DNA from: Crocodylus rhombifer
Lineage: Eukaryota > Chordata > Crocodylia > Crocodylidae
Direction: 5' to 3'
Length of the DNA: 64,000 nt
Assembly: GCA_038503035.1 (NCBI GenBank)
Contig: JAVSML010001089.1
Location: 365,650-429,649 of the forward strand
Both the position numbers and the translations under genes were made by a program. Positions 47,078-57,218 of this stretch are shown in pieces. Each line of letters starts with the position of its first letter. Within the stretch, counting starts at the first letter, position 1. The notes beneath the pieces were generated by a model. That model saw only the letters and a list, made by a program, of their open reading frames with translations, searched no databases and was not told where the DNA came from.

Positions 47078-47148
47078 GTTTCAGTAACCTGGTCTTGTTG
47101 AGATGCCAGATAAAACAGGGGGTCCGGAAGCTGTCCCCAGGAATGAAG
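47078..47148 (+). CDS. Candidate internal coding exon, unidentified protein
   Basis: A strong acceptor (TTTCTTTCTTTATATCCCTCAG) ends at 47077 and a strong donor (AAG/GTTAGTATT) begins at 47149, enclosing 71 bases. Two of the three frames stop inside. The remaining one is open with two leading bases and then 23 codons, and ends on a codon boundary: it starts FSNLVLLRCQ and ends KLSPGMK. The size is below a typical internal exon but acceptable. I do not recognise the protein, and no neighbouring exon was found within the window, so flanking introns would be long. It could be a chance exon-like arrangement in unique DNA. Confidence 0.35.
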
Positions 47149-50110
47149 GTTAGTATTGTTTTCTTGTTGAGAAACTTCTTTCTTTCTTTTTCTCAGACTA
47201 AATATTGATGGTGTGGGGCATAACCTTTATATCTTTGGTGAATCTAACTTGGAAAAGATGTTAAAATGTTGATAATCAGTTTTCATTGAATTTTTGACTT
47301 CCAGAAAAATTATGCATATTTATGCATATTTTTCAGATGTTTGTCCAAATATTGATTACTTTTCACTTATTAGTGAATAGCCTCTTTCCTATAACATTTA
47401 TTGCTTGAAGTAGTTTAAATAAACAATATTTGTTAATATGTAGAGAGGCTCAGTGAGCTGCCATTTTTTTAAATGGTGCCTAATACTTTGTTGGCAGTGA
47501 GAATATGTTCATTTTCTGTGGTCAGTATTTCAATGCGAGAGAATGAAATTCAACTCCCGGATCTGTATGCAAGCGCCTAAATAAGTAATCTCAAAATTCA
47601 AAGGTGTGAACATCCTTGATTCTCATTGAAATTAACTGAATCTTCAAATAGTATCAATTCTGAGAATCTGGATAAGTTTCTAACATTTGAAAGTTTTAGA
47701 TTCAATTCCTAGTGAGAATTATTTTTTACAAATCTACTGTATATTTAGCGTTCTTCTCTTAGAATCATTTGCGAGTAGAAGTAGAAGCCTTTTATAGGTC
47801 ATGGCTTAAGAAACTTCAGTATAGGTGAGGATTTGACCTATACCTGTAGTCTGTTGCACAACTGGCCATTTGCCCTGATGCTGATTTACCAAGCTCTCCG
47901 TCTCCACCCATTAAAAAATAAGCAACTTATAATTGCGAGATTTCCTTGGGAAAACATCCTTAGCTTAACTACAAAGAGCCTGTCTACTAGTTTCTGTTGC
48001 TTTGGTTACTGTGTAGTTCAGCAGATTTTGCCAAGGGCATTATGAAAGCGATAAGATGACATGTGTACCTTTATGTCAAACCCTCCAGATGACTACACTC
48101 TTAGGTACAAGCCACATATTTTTATATACCTAAGTTATGAATAAGCATTGTGCCATAAAAACGTGTGATTTTTAAGTACTGTACTACTTTCAGAAATTTG
48201 TGATTTGGAGCAGTTTACTCTCATGTACTTTAGCCTTATATTTCTTTAAGGAAGCTAGGTAAACATGTCTAGGGTTTTCCAGTAGCAGCGTAAGTAAAAC
48301 CAGAGTGTAATCCATGTAGAAAAGTCTGCATTTCACACTGCAACTGCTGTAATTCACTACTGTTCCTGCTTCCTTTCCCAAAGCAGTTCAAGAGAAGACT
48401 TTTCCACTAAAAATGTGACTTCATTGCCTTTTTCTAGAATGCATTTTAATTTACTACTTAAGGAAGGGATATAGTCAGGTTCTGGTCACAGGTTTGTTTT
48501 GGCTCAAGGATGGGATTTCTGATGGCACTGATCATGAGGCAGTCTCAGAACAGAGGGAAAAGAATCTTTCAACATAGTGACCCTCTCAAGTTGGAAAGGT
48601 CATACAGATCTCCTTGATGCCACACTCTCAGAAAAGTCAGAAGGCCTATATTCATATCCCACTTTGTCACCATGAATTGCATCATCTTTGTTCTTCTAGC
48701 CAGCCACAATGGATTAATTTAAGACAACAAGATTTTAAATTGCTAAGTAGAAAGCCTTGGTTTTGAAATGATTGATTTTGATTTAGTTTTCCATTTGTAT
48801 TTCACTTATTTTCTAAAGAAAGATGCATTCTTATTGATGTAACAGTAAAATTGCAGATTAACAACTGAGTATTGGACCCTTTATCCTTGAATTGATATAT
48901 CTGTTTGCTTCCTAGGAGGGTGCACTATGACTATATATATTTATTTAAGCAATTATATAGTTTAATATTTTCAGATAATTATTAATTTTACATTTTACTA
49001 TGTTACAGAATAGTAAATTATACTAATACTTATTTGCTAGGTAATTAACCTTTTGTTCATGATTTGTTTCAAGCAGCTACATTAGGATGGTACTAGAATT
49101 TAACTGAATACACAAAACTTCCATGTTCTGGGATTCATAAATTTTGAAAACTGAGCCAATTAGAGCTCAAATAGGATAAAGTTTGTGATCAACCAGGTGG
49201 GCTCAATACATGATCCTGAAAGTTCCCAGAAAACAAGGACTTTTGTGGATGGTTTCATAGATGGAGGCCCCAAACCATATTCCTTTTTTCCCATTTTAGT
49301 TGACATTTGTAAAAGAGAATATGATTTCTTTTGACCAGAGTTGCCAATAGGTAAAGAAACTTTTCAGAAACTTCTCATTAATAAAGCCAGGTTCTGAAGA
49401 CTGTCAAGAAGAAGGCCTTTTGAGTTTCTGGTGAATTTTAGATTACTTTGTGCTTGTAATAGTGATAGGTAAGGAAAAATAGATGAAAACATGCAAAATA
49501 TACAAAGAACCCTTATGTGGAGCCAGAACTTCCATTTATTTGAAAAATTGTTTCCTGAAATTTTCCTGTTTTTTTTTTTTTCCTTTGTTCCTGTGGCTCA
49601 TACAGGGGCCAACAGGGAGTGGCAGGGGTACTGAAGAGGTGAAAGTTGAAAAAGGGATCTGTTTTTCCCACCAAGGCTATACATCTTAATTTTCTCTTTG
49701 CAGGAGCTACATTTTTTCCTTCTTGTCCAGCGTAGTGCCAGCATTACACTGTTGCAGACTCTATGCACTAGTTATAACTCAGTCTAAATGAAAATAAGGT
49801 TTATAGTTGATATTTTCTAGTTTTCCATAATTCTGCATTACATTAAATACATTTTTGCAGAGTGAAAATACTGTGCACTGCTGTAGTCTTTATTTTTAAA
49901 CTCTTAAACTCTTTTGTTTTAAGAAAGTTGTTTTTTTCTTTTAAGCAAGACATTGCTTCAGGAGCTTATAAATAATTTTGTTGGTTTTAGTGTTACTGAC
50001 ATGTCAGCTGCCTTTGGTCCTGTCTATACTGAATACTGTTACTGTTACTATGTTGACTAGGAATGTGTGTATGTTGCAAGGGGTGGGGGGCAAAATCGCA
50101 TCCTTTAGCT
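47149..50110. other. AT-rich stretch without recognised gene
   Basis: Around 47525-47700 a degraded amniote SINE tail may be present (GCGCCTAAATAAG, CTCATTGAAATTAACTGAAT). An acceptor-like TTTTCTCTTTGCAG ends at 49703, but the following frame stops without a donor. Otherwise nothing was recognised. Confidence 0.45.
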
Positions 50111-50111
50111 T

Positions 50112-50296
50112 ATTGTTCTCCAACTTTTTCCAGCCCAAGGCACACTTACATTAATAAAAAATTTCTGTGGTATACCTGTTAAGGTAGTATTCCCCATCCT
50201 CACACTTATGAGCTCATTGTAACTCATTGCTGTGGCATATCTATTCATTTCTGACAACACACCATTGTGTTGTGGCACACTGGTTGGGAAACACTG
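50112..50296. mobile_element. Short hAT-like element
   Basis: TATTGTTCTCCAACTTTTTC at the left and GGTTGGGAAACACTG at the right are imperfect inverted repeats, and the interior AAGGCACAC...TGTGGCACAC is typical of this hAT type. No target duplication is clear. Confidence 0.5.
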
Positions 50297-50504
50297 TGTT
50301 GGTGAAGCCTCTGCTGTGACACAGCTATGACAACAGAAGAATGCTTTTGTTGAGTTAGTTTTGTGTTGTCTGGGGATGTAGTGTAGCTATACTGGAAGGA
50401 AAACTCATTTTGTTGGCATACCCTGAGCCTACATCAAGGGATCCTACCAACATAGCTTTAGTGACAGAGGCTCTTTAGTTATTGACAACACTATTATAAC
50501 CTGC

Positions 50505-50870
50505 CTGACAATTGACTCCTGAGGTATCTCTCCCCTACTCATCCCCCTTCTCTCTCTCCTCCCCCACCCCTTCCAGCCTGTCTCTCACCCATTGACTCCT
50601 CAGTCTACATTTTCACTGACTACCTGTCTTGTATGCAGACCAGACCAGCCTCTGGCTTCTTTACTTTTCATTCCATCCAGGAAGAGCACATACCAACTGC
50701 TGAAACTTGCCTAGCCTGACAAAGGGTTTTTGAACCCAAAAGCTTGCTTAATAATTGTTTTCCAACTATTTAAGTTGGTCTAATAAAAGATATCAGATTC
50801 ACCTAAAGAACCTTGTCTGCCTATGTCTTAAGGCCAGCACGGCTACAACCTACACCCCTGTGACAACCCT
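50505..50870 (+). mobile_element. Retroelement-like repeat with a TCTAATAAAAGATATC tail, copy B
   Basis: The pyrimidine block CTCCTCCCCCACCCC, then CCTGACAAAGGG, CCCAAAAGCTTGC, TTGGTCTAATAAAAGATATC, CTGCCTATGTCTTAAGG and CACGGCTACAACC, recur in the order found at 9440-9812. The tail is better conserved than the rest. No open frame of note. Confidence 0.6.
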
Positions 50871-51028
50871 GTGGCATTTCACCATCTAATGCTGTTAACC
50901 CATAAATTGAAAAGAACCCAAAAACTTCCATGGAAGAGTTAGGAATTAATAATCAGTTTTACAGAACCTTATGCAGATGTCTGACAATATATGTTCCACA
51001 TTAAATTGAGGAGAATGAATATTTATGG

Positions 51029-51449
51029 CACGGGTGACAAACTCATTAGGCCCTATGTGCTACATCTGGGCCATAAGCAGTGGCAGTGGTGGTGTTAATC
51101 ACAGCAGCTTCCAGAGTTTCAGCACAGCTTTGGAACCCATTGATTCATCACTGCTGCTGCTTATCCCTATGCTACTAATGATTTTAGTTGCCAAAGGTGA
51201 CTAAAACCCTTGATTTCATTGGTGGTTAAAAGTGGGGGGTGGTATTAATGCCCTGGATTCCAGACCTGGTCTAAAACAGCAGGATTTGATACTACTGGTG
51301 CAGAGGCTTCAGCAAGCTATGTGGATGAGCCCTATGTGCCAAATACAGCATGTGGAGGAGGATGGTCCAGCCTCCAAGAAGCCTTGTGGGCTGGATGACC
51401 CACTTCCTCAGGCCAGATTGACCCCATGGGCATAATGTTTGACAACCCA
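51029..51449. mobile_element. Non-autonomous hAT element with near-exact target duplication
   Basis: The left end CACGGGTGACAAACTCA and the right end CATAATGTTTGACAACCCA are inverted repeats of the hAT type. The flanking 8-mers ATTTATGG (51021-51028) and ATTTAGGG (51450-51457) match at seven of eight positions. At 421 bp it has no transposase; the 67-residue frame at 51232-51435 is not credible. Confidence 0.75.
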
Positions 51450-51457
51450 ATTTAGGG

Positions 51458-52217
51458 TATAAATAGAGAGAACAATTGTATCAGCATCAAAGTATAGTGC
51501 ATAGGCTGTTATGATACAAATGTTAAGTCTGCATGATTCTATAGTTGTGTAAAACTGCTCCAACTTTAACTGTTTCATTCAAGGTTAAAATTACAGCCAT
51601 TTAGCTTATGTGCATTGATTACAAGTAAGGACTACAAGTTTATGTAGATATAACAGCAGCTCCCCTCTCTGCTTTAAGCACCTAAAATGTACATTTGTCT
51701 ATGCCTTCAGCTTACTGCATCTTGGTAACATAGAATATCTGTTACAGTTGCCATATTGATACCACAACACAAATCTTCAAACAAGCAATTCCTGTTTTTG
51801 AGACCCAATAGTGTATGGTGAACCTTTGTTGTGAGTGGTGGTGAGCACTTGATGATGTTATCCATCTTAAGGTATTTTTGAGTTCTGAGCATCTCAAGGG
51901 GATTTTCATAAAGGAAAGTGTTGGGGGTCAACTTTTAATCCCCATGAGAAAAATGAAAGACTGCGAGACGATAGAAAGTGAGAGATTAGAGAACTTGACT
52001 CACTCCAGACAGCAAGGTACAGTCATTTTGGTTACTGATACGCATTGGATTCAAAATAACCTAATATTAATGAAGTCAGATGAAAATATGGTTGTGCAGT
52101 AGGATGAATGCTTTGTGTTCCTAATGGTGTCTTTTCACTGTATCTCTGTTGTTTATGTAAGTGTTTATGACAGATATTTAAACCGGTGAGTGGTAATAGA
52201 ATGCAGAAGTGAATTTT
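51458..52217. other. Stretch without recognised gene
   Basis: No supported feature. The frames at 51707-51931 and 51878-52102 have no motifs. Confidence 0.5.
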
Positions 52218-52557
52218 GAAGGGAGCCTGTACAAGAACACAGAACACAGAAGCTGCTCTGATGCACTGTAATTACAGTGCGTTGGAACAGCATTGATTAA
52301 TCGAGTCTGTTGGAGTGTGGTAATCACCACACTCCACCAGCCTCCTGCATCTTGTGTATCAGTGTCTCTGCACTTCAAAATGGTGGTGGAGGCACTTGAA
52401 CTAAAGCTTTAGTTCAAGTGCCTCCACCACCATGTTGAAGTACAGGGATGCTGATACACAAGATGCTACAGTGCTTTAATTAGAGTGGTTCTCAGAGAAC
52501 TGATCTGATTAAAGTGCCACCTCCCTCTCCACTCCTGGAGCATGTACGAAAGTGCCC
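52218..52557 (+). mobile_element. Foldback (palindromic) DNA element, copy 3
   Basis: Positions 52347-52466 form a 120-bp palindrome with no loop (centre AAAGCTTT); 55 of 60 positions pair by eye. The outer parts match copy 2: GCTGCTCTGATGCACTG, GATTAATCGAGTCTG, TTTAATTAGAGTGG and GTGCCCT. The termini AAGGGAGCCTGTACAAG and the inverse of GTACGAAAGTGCCCTTT are approximate inverted repeats. TTGA lies on both sides, which may be a short target duplication. Non-coding. Confidence 0.75.
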
Positions 52558-53560
52558 TTTGATTTGAATGCATGCATTAAATATGAGAAAAAATAATGGA
52601 CTTTATAGTGAGTAGGTTAACCTTCTTGAACAGTGCTTTTTCTTGTATATGTCCTTTTACGGGTTCTTGTACAATGACTTGGTCTGTCCAATCAGCTAGC
52701 TGTACAATATACTTTGGTGGAGGTTATAAAACAAAAGCTGAAATTAGGCTTGTGTTGCCAGAGTAACCCTTACTGTAATTGTTTAGATTTCCCTGGGCTC
52801 AGGGTGCTGTCCTTGGATACTTTATTTTTTTAATCTTAAATTGTGTGTTTTCAGAGCAGCCATATTAACTACTGTCTCCTTCTGTTCATTTTTTATTACT
52901 GTTGTTTAAAATTAAGTTTCCCAAGTTGATGAAAACAGATCCAAAACTAGGATGCATTTCCGGAGTCTTACATTTTTAATAAACTCTATGCAAATTCATA
53001 AGAGCCAAACAAACAACCCCTCCCCACACAAAAATACTTGAAATAATTAAATGTATGAGAATAAGCTCTGAAGTGTAGTATACTGGATTTCACCTTTCTC
53101 AAATGTGCATCCCATGAGTTTCCTAAGCAACTGGCATGGAGTCGGAATAACTTCCTCTGGCACATGTTCATCAGCCTTTTGCTTCTAGAAATCATGTTAT
53201 TTTCCCTGCCCCATCAGTTTTTAAGCTGTGTTCTTTCTGTGCTGTCCTACATACTTCCCTATGTCCTGACTCTTAGACGTCTTTATCTTCCCCCACCTCC
53301 TTTCCATTTCTGCTTTCAGCACTGATCTTAACACCATTTTCTGGTGTTCTGATAAAGCAGAAGCCGTAAGGCTGCTTTAAGTGGTTTTTTTAAAAACTGT
53401 AAGAAGGTTCCAAATCTGATTAATTGCAACATTATCTAGATGAGTGTTTCAGATCATAATTGGTTAGTCTGTTTAAATTACCAGTCTTGGCAGATATGAA
53501 GTAAGTAGCCTGCAAGTCCAAGTAATAAAGTGGTATTAGTTAAACTTGTGAAATATTGAG
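52558..53560. other. Stretch without recognised gene
   Basis: AT-rich, with no supported feature. Confidence 0.5.
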
Positions 53561-53564
53561 GTAC

Positions 53565-53878
53565 CTGCGACCGGGCCTGCAGAGAACAGAGATAGGCATC
53601 AATTTCATCCTCTGCATCCCTGATCCCCCTCAGCCTGCTCACTTCAGCCTGGAGCTCTCTCACCTGCTCCTTCAGGGCCCTACATTGTGCACAGGAGGGA
53701 CAGGCAAGGGGACCACCGCGCCAACCCCCAGTCCTCACCAAGCCTCCCCCACAGACCGGGGGGCCAGGGGCCGCCGACCCCACCATGAGCTCCCTCTGGG
53801 TGGAGGCCTCAGAAGAGCCCATAGCAGGCAGCAGCACCAGGTGGGGCCCCTGGCAGCCACAGTCCGTGTCTGCACCAT
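53565..53878 (-). CDS. Coiled-coil/Cys-rich reading frame, possible LINE ORF1 start or exon
   Basis: On the minus strand an open frame from ATG at 53837 runs in phase to 53565. Its C-terminal half contains CPSCAQCR followed by a heptad-like helix (LKEQVRELQAEVSRLRGI) and a DAEDEIDAYL segment. It stops matching this pattern exactly at CGCAG/GTACCT (53565/53564), a plausible splice donor after a complete codon. A second ATG at 53878 starts another frame (MVQTRTVAARG), so one frameshift may separate the true start from the coiled coil. Cysteine plus coiled coil with an (L)R-I-x-(D/E)-x-E pattern recalls ORF1 proteins of CR1-type LINEs, which bind RNA, but a host exon cannot be excluded. No other exon was found. 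Confidence 0.4.
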
Positions 53879-54770
53879 GTCTGCAGAGCTGCGCCTACTG
53901 CTTTTGCTCGCTGGAGGTGCTGCTCTGAGCAGCTACCTCATGCCCGTCTTACGCAAATGCTGGTGCAAATCCTGGCGCGCCCTTATAGAGCGCGCCTCTT
54001 TGTGTGCACTGTTTGCGCGCACTGCCTGCATGCAACCTGGGAGCGTGGCTCCCTGTTGGGTGAGCTGAAAGGGCTCAGAAGGGCTTCCCCTTCGGATCCG
54101 CCTCAGCTGCGCTGTACCCTCTGCCCCACTTACCTTAGGGGGAATCAGCTGTTGCTGCCCCCGCCACTGTCTCCTCTGCAGCTGCTGCCTCTGCTGCCCA
54201 GGTAAGGGGGTACACGTGTGTGCGTGTGGCACATGGGCGCCCTGCTCCCTCAGCTCCTGCTCCCCAACTGCCGGGGGAATTTCGAACCATGGGCTTTTTA
54301 AAGCCCTGGTTGACCCTTTAGCCAATCAGGACTTCTGGCTAGGCCGGAAGTGCGTGCCAGCAGCCCCGCCCCCTACCGACCCTCCCGCTGGGATCCCAGG
54401 GTGGCAGGTAATACCACTCCAAAGGACTAGCCAGAACTGCCCCCCCCCGCTTGGGTGAAGGGCCCCTGCTAGATCCCCCCTACTTGTCTGCTTGCCTGCC
54501 TGCCTGTGTGCGGCTTGGGAGCGCGGCTCCCTGTCGGGCGAGCTAAGAGGGCTCCGAAGGGCTTCCCCTCCAGATCCGCCTCAGCTGTGCCATACCCTCT
54601 TCCCCACTTACCTTAGGGGGAATCAGCTGTTGTTGCCCCCACTGCTGTCTCCTCCGCAGCTGCTGCCTCCTCCGCAGCTGCTGCCTCCGCAAGGGGGTAC
54701 ATGTTTGTATGTGTGTGGCACACGGGCGCCGTGCTCCCTCCGCTCCTGCTCCCCAACTGAGCAAAGTGAG
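53879..54770 (-). promoter_or_regulatory. CpG-rich island with tandem promoter-like monomers
   Basis: This is among the most CpG-rich DNA of the window. Two copies of one unit (about 54020-54270 and 54497-54760) lie about 478-489 bases apart; GCTCCCTGT...GGGCGAGCT-like, CAGATCCGCCTCAGCTG and ACTTACCTTAGGGGGAATCA blocks are shared. On the minus strand each copy has CCTAAG/GTAAGT, a consensus splice donor (introns starting 54133 and 54611). Also on the minus strand are CTATAAGGG (about 53990), GATTGGCTA (about 54325) and CTTCCGG (about 54343), which look like TATA, CCAAT and ETS sites. It may be a LINE 5' UTR built of monomers or a CpG-island promoter. Confidence 0.45.
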
Positions 54771-55435
54771 GACAGTACATACTTTGTGGGCAGGCTGTTT
54801 GGGATACTGTGAAATGATTTTGTGAAACAAAAATCCCTTTATTTCATTCAAAATAGAGATGGATCTAATGTACTAGAACATGTTGGATTGTTATATCATA
54901 AATTTGTAGGTTATTTTAAGTCCTGAATAGGATATCAACTGCTGATTTGCCCTTTAAGTATACAATTGTTTCTATGGAGTTCTGTTGGCTGGTGTCCAGC
55001 TGGAGTTCAGTATCAGCTGTGGGCTAGTGTTTCTTCAATTGAACCTGGAAAGCTCATCTGGCCTGAACTGTTTCAACACAAGGCCTGGAAAACTGAAGAT
55101 TTTTTTCCTCCTTTTTTATCATTGAACCTAATGTGGCTTTTTAAATTTATCTGTGTCTACTTCTACCTGAGATATAAAATTAATTTATTCCTAGCTCACA
55201 AGAAATTAGAGAGAAATAGGTGTGTTTTACCAAGTCTAGCACTTGCATATGAAACATTTATTTCCTTTTATATGAACAAATGATGCATGTAGTGAATTAT
55301 AATGTATAATAATTAAATTAATAATAAAAGAATATTATAAAATAGGGAAGTCCAAAGCATCTGTTTTGTAACAATCAGGTATGGTACAACCAAAGCTACC
55401 ATGGAGCTGAGGATGGCATCCCAACTTAAGGATAA
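54771..55435. other. Stretch without recognised gene
   Basis: AT-rich, lying between the GC island and the CR1 copy. The frame at 54966-55283 has no motif. Confidence 0.5.
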
Positions 55436-55502
55436 CAAAAAATTATTTTTTGATACATAGGGAGTAAAAGGAAGGTCCAGGATGGTATAGGACAACTACT
55501 GA

Positions 55503-56132
55503 ATGGGCAAAAGCAATTGGTGGCAGGCAGCGGGGACAAGGCTGAGTGAGTTCTTTGCCTCAGTTTTCCTGAATGAGGAAGACAGGTCTCACAATGGGAT
55601 TGTAGAGAGGCAGCAGCTGGGCACCAGACTACCAAGCGTTGACCCTGAGATGTTGCAGAGTCACTTGGAAGGACTGGATGCGTTTAATTCGGCAGACCCG
55701 GATGAGCTGCATCCGAGGGTACTGAAGGCATTGACTGATGTCATTGCACAGCCACTGGCAAGAATATTTGAGCACTCGTGGCACACGGGCCAGGTCCCAG
55801 AGGACTGGAAAAGGGCCAACATGGTCTCTGTTTTTAAGAAGGGGAGGAAGGAGGACCCAGGCAACTATAGGCCAGTCAGTCTCACCTCCATCCTTGGCAA
55901 AGTCTTTAAAAAGATTATTAAGGTTCATATATGTGAGAGCCCAGCAGGAAAAATTATGCTGAGAGGAAACCAGCATGGGTTCGTAGCAGGTAGATCATGC
56001 CTGACTAATCTAGTCTCTTTTTATGACCAGGTTACAAAACACCTGGATGCAGGAGCAGGGGTTGACATCATTTACTTAGACTTCAGGAAGGCCTTTGATA
56101 TGGTATCCCATCCCATACCGGTGAGCAAGTGA
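55503..56132 (+). pseudogene. CR1 reverse transcriptase, N-terminal part
   Basis: The frame carries the fingers region (LHPRVLKALTDVIAQPLARI, WKRANMVSVFKKG, NYRPVSLTSILGKVFKKII) and palm motif A, IIYLDFRKAFD near residues 189-199, with the catalytic aspartate in LDF. The annotated start is arbitrary because the real protein began upstream. A stop after SHPIPVSK ends the frame at 56132, before motif B. In active elements the RT reverse-transcribes the element RNA at a nicked target. The following part continues at 56145. Confidence 0.9.
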
Positions 56133-56144
56133 AGAGGCTGTGAG

Positions 56145-56804
56145 TTGGATGATTGCACAGTCCTGTGGGTGGCAGGTTGGCTGGAGGGTCATACCCAGAG
56201 AGTTGTAGTGGATGGGTTGGTATCGACCTGGAAGAGAGTGGGCAGTGGGGTCCCACAGGGATCGGTCCTTGGACTCTTCAGTGTCTTCATCAGTGACTTG
56301 GACGAGGGGGTGAAGTGTACTCTGTCCAAGTTTGTGGATGATACAAAACTGTGGGGAGAAGTGGACACACCAGAGGGCAGGGAACAACTACAGGCAGACC
56401 TGGACAAGTTGGACAAATGGGCAGAAAACAATAGAATGAGATTTAACAAGGAGAAATACAAAGTGCTGCACCTAGGGAGGAAAAATGTCCAGCACACCTA
56501 CTGCCTAGGAAATGACCTGCTCGGTAGCAGAGAAGCAGAAAGGGATCTTGGAGTTCTAGTGGACTCCAAGATGAACATGAGTCGTCAGTGTGACAAAGTC
56601 ATCAGAAAAGTTAACTGCACTTTGTCATGCATCAACGGATGCATGACAGACAGAACCAAAGAGGTGACACTTCCCCTGTATCGGACACTGGTCAGACTGC
56701 AGTTGGAATATTGCATGCAGTTTTGGGCACCACACTTCAAGAGGGATGTGGATAACCTGGAGAGGGTCCAGAGAAGGGCCACTCGTATCATTAAGGGCTT
56801 GTAG
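56145..56804 (+). pseudogene. CR1 reverse transcriptase, C-terminal part
   Basis: The frame resumes with WVAGWLEGHTQRVVVDG, motif B (SGVPQGSVLGL, residues about 34-44) and motif C (FVDD, aspartates near residues 65-66; CR1 usually has FADD). The thumb region follows (MRFNKEKYKVLHLGRKNVQH, LPLYRTLVRLQLEYCMQFWA, NLERVQRRATRII). It ends at a stop (TAG) at 56802-56804. The conserved active-site residues suggest a relatively young insertion. Confidence 0.9.
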
Positions 56805-56864
56805 GCCAAGCCCTACGAGGAGAGGCTAGGGCTCCTGGACCTCTTCAGCCTCCGCAAGACAAGG

Positions 56865-57134
56865 TTGAGAGGCAACCTTGTAGCTACCTATAAATTCATC
56901 ATGGGGGCGCAGAAGGGAATTGGTGAGGCCCTACTCAACAAGGCGCCCCTGGGGCTCACAAGACATAATGGCCATAAGCTAACAGAAAGCAGATTTAGAC
57001 TGGACATTAGGAGGAACTTCTTCACAGTTAGGGTGGCCAAAATCTGGAATGGGCTCCCAAGGGAGGTGGGGCTTTCCCCTACCCTGGGGGTCTTTAAGAG
57101 GAGGTTGGATGGGCATCTGGCTGAGGTCATCTGA
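56865..57134 (+). pseudogene. CR1 ORF2 C-terminal tail
   Basis: After the 56804 stop the C-terminal CR1 segment is readable in another piece: LVATYKFIMG, RHNGHKLTESRFRLDIRRNF, AKIWNGLPREV and FKRRLDGHL. These are the conserved closing motifs of CR1 ORF2. The natural stop lies just before the 3' UTR at 57132-57134. Confidence 0.88.
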
Positions 57135-57218
57135 CCCCAGCACTCTTTCCTGCCTATGCAGGGGGTCGGACTTGATGATCTATAGAGGTCCCTTCTGACC
57201 CTAACATCTATGAATCTA

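Larger units (their letters stand above)
55440..57218 (+). mobile_element. CR1 LINE, 5'-truncated (plus strand)
   Basis: It starts within ORF2 between endonuclease and RT (frame GKVQDGIGQLLNGQKQLVA-like, then LSEFFASVFLNEED after a frame change) and continues through RT and the C-terminal region. It ends with the 3' UTR TGCAGGGGGTCGGACTTGAT...AACATCTATGAATCTATAA. The 3' UTR parallels the minus-strand copy at 31752-31850 and the terminal repeat unit is of the CR1 kind. There is no endonuclease, ORF1 or 5' UTR. It is better preserved than the 31.8 kb copy but has two breaks in the RT and C-terminal frames. Confidence 0.93.

Noticed and set aside
49704..49790. Possible exon after TTTTCTCTTTGCAG
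   Set aside because: The frame stops soon and no donor follows; the predicted peptide has no recognisable features.
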